This document shows, piece by piece, positions 57,401-64,000 of a DNA stretch of 64,000 nt. Location: NCBI GenBank assembly GCA_008638375.1, contig CM018051.1, positions 9,469,387 through 9,533,386 on the forward strand, in the 5' to 3' direction. Made by a program: the position numbers and the translations under genes. Origin of the DNA: Nyssa sinensis. Lineage: Eukaryota; Streptophyta; Magnoliopsida; Cornales; Nyssaceae. Each line of letters opens with the position of its first letter. The stretch's first letter is position 1. The notes beneath the pieces are model-generated. The model was not told the DNA's origin and searched no databases. It saw only the letters and a list, made by a program, of their open reading frames with translations.

Positions 57401-57580
57401 TATTTACACTTAAGGCCAACAATGCTACATATATAAATGCCCACCACGAGCTCTTTCATTAATATAAGCACATCAATACACATGTTTTTTTTCTTTCATT
57501 TTTACTTTGGGTCTACCAAACAACCAATCTGTTATTCCAAGCAGTAGACTTTATTTGCAATCAAAGGCAGACTAGTAATG

Positions 57581-57612
57581 TTGCATCTGCATCTGCATCT
57601 GCATCTGCATCA
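57581..57612. repeat. GCATCT hexanucleotide repeat
   Basis: About five units of GCATCT, the last one imperfect, at the truncated end of the captured gene fragment. The ORF reading it as His-Leu repeats is not a gene. Confidence 0.85.
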
Positions 57613-60010
57613 GCATGCACATGCCGACCATGTTCGTCTATCAAAGGGCAAAGGATTTGCAGTTGGCGTTGAAAAAGACGAGCTTGACAGTACAGAAAAT
57701 GAGAGCACTGGTGCATATGATTCTACAATTTCTGGTGATTCTGTCGAGCTCTGTACCTATAAAATAATAAAAAGGAGTCAAAGAAGTCAAACTTAAGAGA
57801 AGCTTAAGCATCCACAAACAAACTGCAGAGAACACCAGGTTCAAACTCGCCTCAGTATTATCATGGCCTGCCATTGATAGATCTACACCAATCTTGTAAA
57901 ATCATATCAGATATAACACCCGATAAAAAAGGAAGCAAGGAATAAAATGCAGATCACAAAGCAAGTTACATTTGGTGGTGATGATAAAAGAGCAATGCAG
58001 AGAAACAGAACGCGGACCATACATCAATACATGTACAGTTGTTCTATTACAATATTCTAGGAATCTTGATGAATAAATTTTATTGACCAAAAGAGATCCC
58101 AATTACATGAACGGTAAGCAAAGACAGAGTAAAGCTACCCTCCCTTCACACAACTACAAGAATCTTTATTCTAGATTCCATTCATAAGCAAAAAATGACA
58201 AGTGACAACAGTAAACTAAACTAAACGGAGTGATCAGCAAATGAACTTTGTCAAATGAACTTCTCGTAATGATTCACAGAGATGTACCAGATCCCAAAAT
58301 AACTCCTAGACATGATCAGAAAACAAAAACCAACTTTCTAACCTGGAAGTTGTCAAATAAACCAGAAAACCAAATGTGTGTATTTATGTCTAAATATAAA
58401 TAATATGAAGGTTTACACAGAAACATGAAATGTTATTTATTAGGCTCACAGATGTCAATTCATACCAAAGCTCAATGTCCTGACACAAAATGTGTAAAGT
58501 TTTAGCAGTAAAGCAACCAGGTGTACGAATCAGACCTCAGGAAATTGATTCAACTATCCAACTATAAAAGGAATTGTGTATGGAATTCTAAACAAGGAGA
58601 ATCCGGTACAGACTGAGCAAGTTAATTTGAAAAGAAACCCCATCAAGCAACAATCTCTGAGACTCAAGTATGTGATAACGATTTGCCCAACAATGAAATA
58701 TAGGATAAATTGAAACAGACCGTGAAGTCATATATAAATGTCAAAACTAATGTAATCAACTATTTGGGAAGGACCCTCCCTCAGTCCTCTCATGGAGTCA
58801 AAGCAGATCATCAGACTAATGGGAAGCATTGAGCTTATCAAGGATATATCAAACCAGAATTGCCTCCCATGGCAACATCGCATTTTCATATGCCCTAATA
58901 TTCTTCTTGAGCAATCAAACCACAACACCATAGGCTTAGCAGAAAATATATCTTGACAAACAAAGCCAATTCTTTATTCAGTATAACAGCTTTCATATTG
59001 TTCTAAGAAAAGCTAACAATGTTACATGCTTACCATTTTTACAAACTCCAGTGTGTGAGATTAAAATGCTTCTGGAAAGCTAGAACCAAAATATGAAATC
59101 ACATTCTCCTCGCATTACTAAAATACCATTTTCATATGCCTTTGTAAACCATTCACAGTAACTAGAAAAATTCAACCTGCATCAAGTCACTATATTCCAC
59201 TTCAACATGTTAACTAGAAAATTTCCTAATTAAAAATCAATTCAATTGCAATCAAAAGCTGGGAATGTAATAACATAAGCCTAATAAATCAGTTTAAATG
59301 CAAGTCCAAATCAAAATCAATCCAAATGCCATTAACAGCATTGAGCTACATACCAGAACAAAAAATCACTATTTGTCAAGGTTTGGTTTGAGCATTGAGA
59401 TTTTTTTTTTTCAAATTTTTTTTTAAAAAAAACAATAAAATTGTAATCTACAACTGAAAATAGCTGCAAATACACTAAATAAATGAGCAAATATTTCAAC
59501 ATCGAAAAAGCATTGAACCACCTCCAAACCAAATCAGACACAATTGAGAAAAAATATTATTAAAGTCCCCTGGTTATTGCTGATTAAGAATTTCAAATTT
59601 ATCAAACAGCTTTGGAAGCATTTGCAAACAGATCCAGGCAAACAGATTTACATACAGGAGGTGTACAAATGCAATGTGGATAAAAAGACGAACCTGAAAC
59701 ACCAAAAGGTTTGAGATCTCGAGACAACAAATAATATGCAAATTCCAGATCGAGAGAAATTTTTTAATATATTGATATAAATCTGTTTATGTATAAATTT
59801 CTAGAGATTAAAGCTAAGAAGAAGAAAAATCTGGAGAAGATAAAGAAGCAAAAAAAATAGTAGATCGGAAGAGAAAATCTGCAACAATGGAGAGAGCATG
59901 AAAGAGAAAATAGAGAGAAAGAAGAAGACTTACCTGTAGATCGGAGACGCAGGGGACGAACGAGATGCAGTAGATCGTCGACGCAGGGGATGAACGAGAG
60001 AGATCGGGAG
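57610..60010 (-). pseudogene. captured host-gene 5' fragment (leader exon, introns, two coding exons)
   Basis: On the minus strand, a leader exon (about 60010-59934, with two similar blocks of about 35 bases) ends CTACAG|GTAAGTCTTC, an excellent donor. A start ATG at 57874 encodes MAGHDNTE. A 94-base intron (57850-57757) has a GC donor, perhaps a decayed GT, and TTATAG acceptor. The next exon continues in frame as VQSSTESPEIVESYAPVLSF, ...TPTANPLPFDRRTW, to a stop at 57610. The source gene is not recognised. The compact exon-intron layout with a non-coding first exon is that of a normal plant gene, cut off at its 3' side. The middle exon boundaries between 57880 and 59700 are not resolved (one possible acceptor lies at 59694). 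Confidence 0.6.
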
Positions 60011-60388
60011 TCTTATGGGAATGGAATGGGCATTCTACGTGTTTTAAGTCGGAATGGTGAATCCGACTTGTGTAGGATTAGTGATTCCAACTGGAATGGG
60101 CATTCCGTTTTAAAATGAGTAAACAAACGTGGGAATGTAATGGGGGCAAGAATGCTGATTCCATTCCTTTCCCCATTCCATCCTTACCAAACAGTACCTA
60201 AGGCTATATTTTTATACTATTGAGAGAAGTAAAGGTTGGGAATCCTGTAAATTGTGTGCGCCTTTTGTTTTGCAATCTCTTTAAGCCTCTTGTACGTATG
60301 TATGTGTTTATTGGTTGACCAAGAATGTGTCTTAGTACCATCATAGAACAAAAAATTCAGATTCAAATTTTGACCCTATGATACTAAG

Positions 60389-61674
60389 CCACAATAAGAC
60401 AACATGCACCAATATTTGGGCACTAATAAGTGTCATAGATTGCACATGCATAGAGCACCTGTTTGGCCGGTTGAGTGCAGCCCGCGACGATGTGCAACTG
60501 CAACTATGATGTGGCTTGGAAAGTGTCCATTTCTCTCCTAATCTTGGAAGAAAGAAATAAAAATTTGCCAAAGGTCTGTGCCAACAGCATCGCCAAAGTG
60601 ACCAAACCAAAGTAACATGAGTGTTTCATGCTTATAATATCATAGGTCAGAAGCAAAAGATAGGAACCACAAAACAGCCAATTCGGAAAACGAACTTCCC
60701 TACTAAATGGAGGGAAAAAAAATCTAGTCCATTACTATACTGTTTGCAGTTTATCATCATATTTGGTTTTCCATTTTATTTGATTAATAATTCTAATATC
60801 AAATGGTGCTCCATACACCCAAGTTGAAACCCATATAAACCAGTCTCTTAATAAATTTTTTGGTAACCTGACATGATATCAATGATATTTTTTTCATATC
60901 TAGCACGAGGAAAAAAATGGATTTCAACACGTATCTTATTTCGTCCCAACTACATCAATTTCATACATCTTTCATGTTTTCAAAGATGACAATTCATTCC
61001 CAAAATATACAAACCAATATACAAAAAAACAGAAGATTAGCTCAAAAGTATGTATCAATTGTCCTACTCAATTCATATCACCTCTTCATATAAGGTGGGT
61101 CAAGATTAAATAACAAAACAGAACCAGGGCCAAATTTCATCAAAGCAAAAAAAGATGTGGTAAAAATGGAACAAGGCAATTATTGAAAAGTGGATCAATT
61201 ACTAGAAATCATATCTTCACCTCACCTAATTGCTTCAACTTACTTGTTTGTATCAAATTAAAACTCTATTTATAACCAAATAGAGTTCACTAGTTTTCAT
61301 ATTTGAATTGTGTGGCATTATGACCACAGATCTGCAGACACAGCACAACACATTCCTGTAAAACCTTATGCAAGAACAAAGCTAGAATATCCTTGGAAGC
61401 AAAAGTTAATGAACAAATTTGCGGCAAGCCAAAACATTACTCAAACCATACCAGAAGCCCTTTTTCAGACCATAACTAATACAAAGCATTCAACTCAAAC
61501 AATATAGATTTGTCTTTCTCAAACATGAAAAATAAAAGCATCCATCTCATCCTCAAATGAAGTCTTAATATAAATATCCCCAAAACATAAAGCTTAATAA
61601 GAGGTATGCAAAACAGTGACATCATAGCTCGCCATCCAAAACCTGAAGGAGGGATAGAAAATTATGCAAGGCCA
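60389..61674 (-). other. 3' flank of RPS28 copy 2
   Basis: Co-linear with 48567-49870 in the left unit, with many small differences. No gene is recognised, and the ORFs at 60341 and 60621 are not conserved between the two units. Confidence 0.6.
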
Positions 61675-61893
<219 letters not shown>

Positions 61894-62244
61894 TTAAATA
61901 AGAAACAAATATTCTACCAATGAAAAAGGACAATTACAAACAAAAATTAAACATATAATAATTATTTGGATGACTTTCAACCAATGCAATCTATATTAAA
62001 TGCTGGTGTGTTTATTAAGTACTTTTACACTAAAGAGTAGCTCAAATAAAAATCACCATAACTTTTTCATAAAGCTACAGCCCCTTTGCTAAAACTTGAG
62101 CATTGAACAAAGTCTTATAATCTTGAAAACCACTGCCATATAAGGCCAGTAAACTTAGATCCACATCTACACTCTCAAAAGAATCAATAGTTGTCAACTC
62201 TTTCATTGGAGTGTGTAACCATAAACCAAGTAAACCATCTTATT

Positions 62245-62695
62245 TAAAATTTAAAAAAAAAAACATGATAAGTAAATGAGAAGAAAAACCAAACCCTACA
62301 ACAAATAAGAACCACATCTCTTAGTGAGCTATATATGGGACAGAATCACAGTAGACACAGAGATGAGCAAAACTAAGCTACATTGATACTGAATTCAGCT
62401 ATAAGTCCAAGCAGAGGTTACATCAATAAAATTTAATTTTACCTTGCTAATAGAACATGCTTCTACTTTAAGATTTAAAAAAAAAAACATGAAAGTAAAT
62501 GAGAAGAAAAACCAAACCCTACAACAAATAAGAACCACATCTCTTAGTGAGCTATATATGGGGCAGTATCACAGTAGATACAGAGATGAACAAAACCAAG
62601 CTAAGTTGATACTGAATTCAGCTATAAGTCCAAGCAGAGGTTACATCAATAAAATTTAATTTTACCTTGCTAATAGAACATGCTTCTACTTTCAA
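62245..62695. repeat. 224-bp tandem duplication inside the RPS28 copy 2 leader intron
   Basis: The block from TTAAAAAAAAAAACATG (62251) to the ACATGCTTCTACTTT stretch is repeated from 62475. Both copies carry the empty sites for the MITE and kinase-fragment insertions seen in the left unit. Confidence 0.93.
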
Positions 62696-63410
62696 AAATA
62701 TACTACACCTCCCAACCTCAAGAGGGAGAAGGTAATGCTTATTATATAAACAAATGTCCCAACGGACTCGCATCATCTAAAATTAGAGGGCTTTTATATA
62801 TACATATATATATATGTTGATTTCTTTCAAAAATTGCTACAATCTCATATGCCAACCAAAATATCGTCCCAAATTAACTCAGAGCTCAATATCATATCAA
62901 AAATACAATCCATAACATTTACATCACAAGCATAAACATATATACACAGGCGCGTTACATGTAGATATAGACATATGTGTGCATGTATGATTTCAAATAC
63001 ACAACATTTAAATGTGCATCTACGTTCGACTAAGCTGAAGTAAAACAAATCAAGGTATTGTATACGGCATACCAAATAAACAAATTTTTATACAAAACCA
63101 TTCCCACTGAAGTTTTTTTTAGTCAGTACTGTAATAAAAGACATCTTTATTAAAGTTTCACAATAGAAATTAAAAGAAAATACTGGAAATAACGTCATTT
63201 TTCAGCAGTTTCAATTATTTTCTCTCGTCTCCTCTCAATCTCTCCAAGACACCAGAAACACACAACAGCGTTCAAAAAACCCTTTTGTTTTTTTATCATT
63301 ACGAACACGAAAAAAACAACAGATCTACAACTATAACATCAGACAGATAATCAGAGGTTCGTTGATATAGAAGACAAAAAGAGAACCGTAGATAAGTGAG
63401 CCGTAATAAA

Positions 63411-63531
63411 CCTGCTCTAGATTGAAGAGAGAGAGACGATGAACGACAGAACCGAAGTGGCGGCCGAAGACTCCTTCGCCTGCAGTTTGCGCTGGAATGG
63501 AGGTGATAAAACCCTAATACGGCTGTATATA
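63411..63531 (-). promoter_or_regulatory. native RPS28 promoter and leader exon
   Basis: On the minus strand: TATATA at 63526-63531, then TTAGGGTTT (telo-box-like, about 63508-63517), then a leader exon ending at the GCAG|GTTTATT donor (63412). The telo-box plus TATA arrangement matches the RPS5 promoter at 44.9 kb and is typical of plant ribosomal-protein genes. Confidence 0.7.
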
Positions 63532-63540
63532 GCGAATGTA

Positions 63541-63740
63541 ACTTTCAAATGACGATTTTACCGCGCTGATCGTTAAAATGTGGAGGTTTTATGGTCATTT
63601 CGTTGTAGGACTAATATATAATAAATTTTTGTTTTTTTCTAAAACCTAAAACTCATTTGTGTCGCTGCTAATAAATTCTTATTACTCTCTGCTAAGTATT
63701 ATATATTCAAATTAAATAAATAATATCATATAAATATATA
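63541..63740. other. upstream flank of RPS28
   Basis: AT-rich DNA with no gene seen. Confidence 0.5.
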
Positions 63741-64000
63741 GATAAAATAAATTATAATGACTTTTTTTAAAATTTTTAATAATTTTGTTCATGTTTTTTC
63801 AGTTTATGAAATTATATTGATATTTTTTATTTTATGTGATTATATACAAATACTTTTTACTGTCAAATTTATTAATTAAAATAATAAAACACTTCCTCTT
63901 ATTTTATTTTATTTATGTATTTTTTTTAATTTTGATCAATTTTTAAAATTTTTTTTTATTTTATATTAAAATAAAGTAAAGGTAAATTACTTCTTTTTAT
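63741..64000. mobile_element. long-inverted-repeat MITE, family copy 5, cut by window end
   Basis: GATAAAATAAATTATAATGA followed by TTTATGAAATTATATTGATA and TTTTAATTTTGATCAATTTT matches the left half of the family seen at 9653 and 45071. The right arm would lie outside the window. Confidence 0.55.

Larger units (their letters stand above)
56695..60196. mobile_element. nested terminal-inverted-repeat element carrying a gene fragment
   Basis: Flanked on both sides by the same nine bases, CCTAAGGCT (56686-56694 and 60197-60205). Terminal repeats: left GCGTTTGGTACGCTGAAATG, right reverse complement TACTGTTTGGTAAGGATGGA. A 9-bp duplication favours a Mutator-like element. An 8-bp reading (hAT) or TAA plus GGCTGCGTTTGG ends (Harbinger) cannot be excluded. 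No transposase is encoded. The interior includes a dispersed-repeat copy (about 57060-57330) and a spliced host-gene-like segment on the minus strand. Confidence 0.75.
55733..60383 (+). mobile_element. solo-LTR-like element interrupted by a nested TIR element
   Basis: Comparison with the left unit (CTAACCCCTAAGCC) defines the insertion. It is flanked by CTGAG on the left and CTAAG on the right, a 5-bp target duplication with one change. The outer element (55733-56694 plus 60206-60383, about 1.15 kb) starts TGTTAGCCCCTTGAGG. It has a TATATATA motif near 56619 followed by a transcribed-looking GA-rich region, and no internal retroviral genes. These are properties of an LTR, so a solo LTR is the best reading, although the right end (ATGATA) is not the canonical CA. 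Confidence 0.7.

Overview
This is plant nuclear DNA, most likely from a woody rosid dicot. The genes have GT-AG introns and a typical dicot set: alpha-tubulin, an ERF transcription factor, R2R3-MYB5-type genes, and cytosolic ribosomal proteins uS7/RPS5 and eS28/RPS28. The intergenic DNA is very AT-rich and full of TA, GA and CT microsatellites, MITEs and old retroelements. The species cannot be fixed from the sequence alone.

Layout. 0.3-5.8 kb: a complete five-exon alpha-tubulin gene (TUA3/TUA5 class, 449 aa), with a dead LINE 3' end in intron 3 and an RNase H-like remnant in intron 4. 7.7-8.4 kb (minus): a single-exon AP2/ERF gene resembling ERN1/ERN2. 8.6-21.6 kb: gene-poor DNA with long-inverted-repeat MITEs, a foldback element and a decayed Copia fragment. 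21.7-31.2 kb: a direct segmental duplication carrying two MYB5-like genes. The left copy is a pseudogene; the right copy is open but has a shifted C-terminal end. 31.25-37.7 kb: a complete but dead Copia retrotransposon with two LTRs. 38.3-40.7 kb: dispersed repeats. 41.3-44.8 kb (minus): RPS5, with a one-base frameshift that removes its last ten residues.

44.77-63.35 kb is the most interesting part. It is a head-to-tail duplication whose unit starts inside the leader intron of RPS5 and ends inside the leader intron of RPS28. The junction at 52646/52647 therefore joins a duplicated RPS5 promoter, leader exon and 5' intron half to the 3' intron half and coding sequence of the left RPS28 copy. 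The right RPS28 copy keeps its own promoter. The two RPS28 coding sequences differ by one synonymous base, while the flanks differ by many substitutions and indels.

After the duplication, the left unit gained a 304-bp PIF/Harbinger-type MITE and a two-exon piece of an LRR receptor kinase (PXC3-like). The right unit still shows the empty site for both, twice, because of a later local 224-bp tandem duplication. The right unit gained a solo-LTR-like element, itself interrupted by a 3.5-kb terminal-inverted-repeat element that appears to carry a captured host gene fragment. The paired units thus give a clean before/after record of several insertions.
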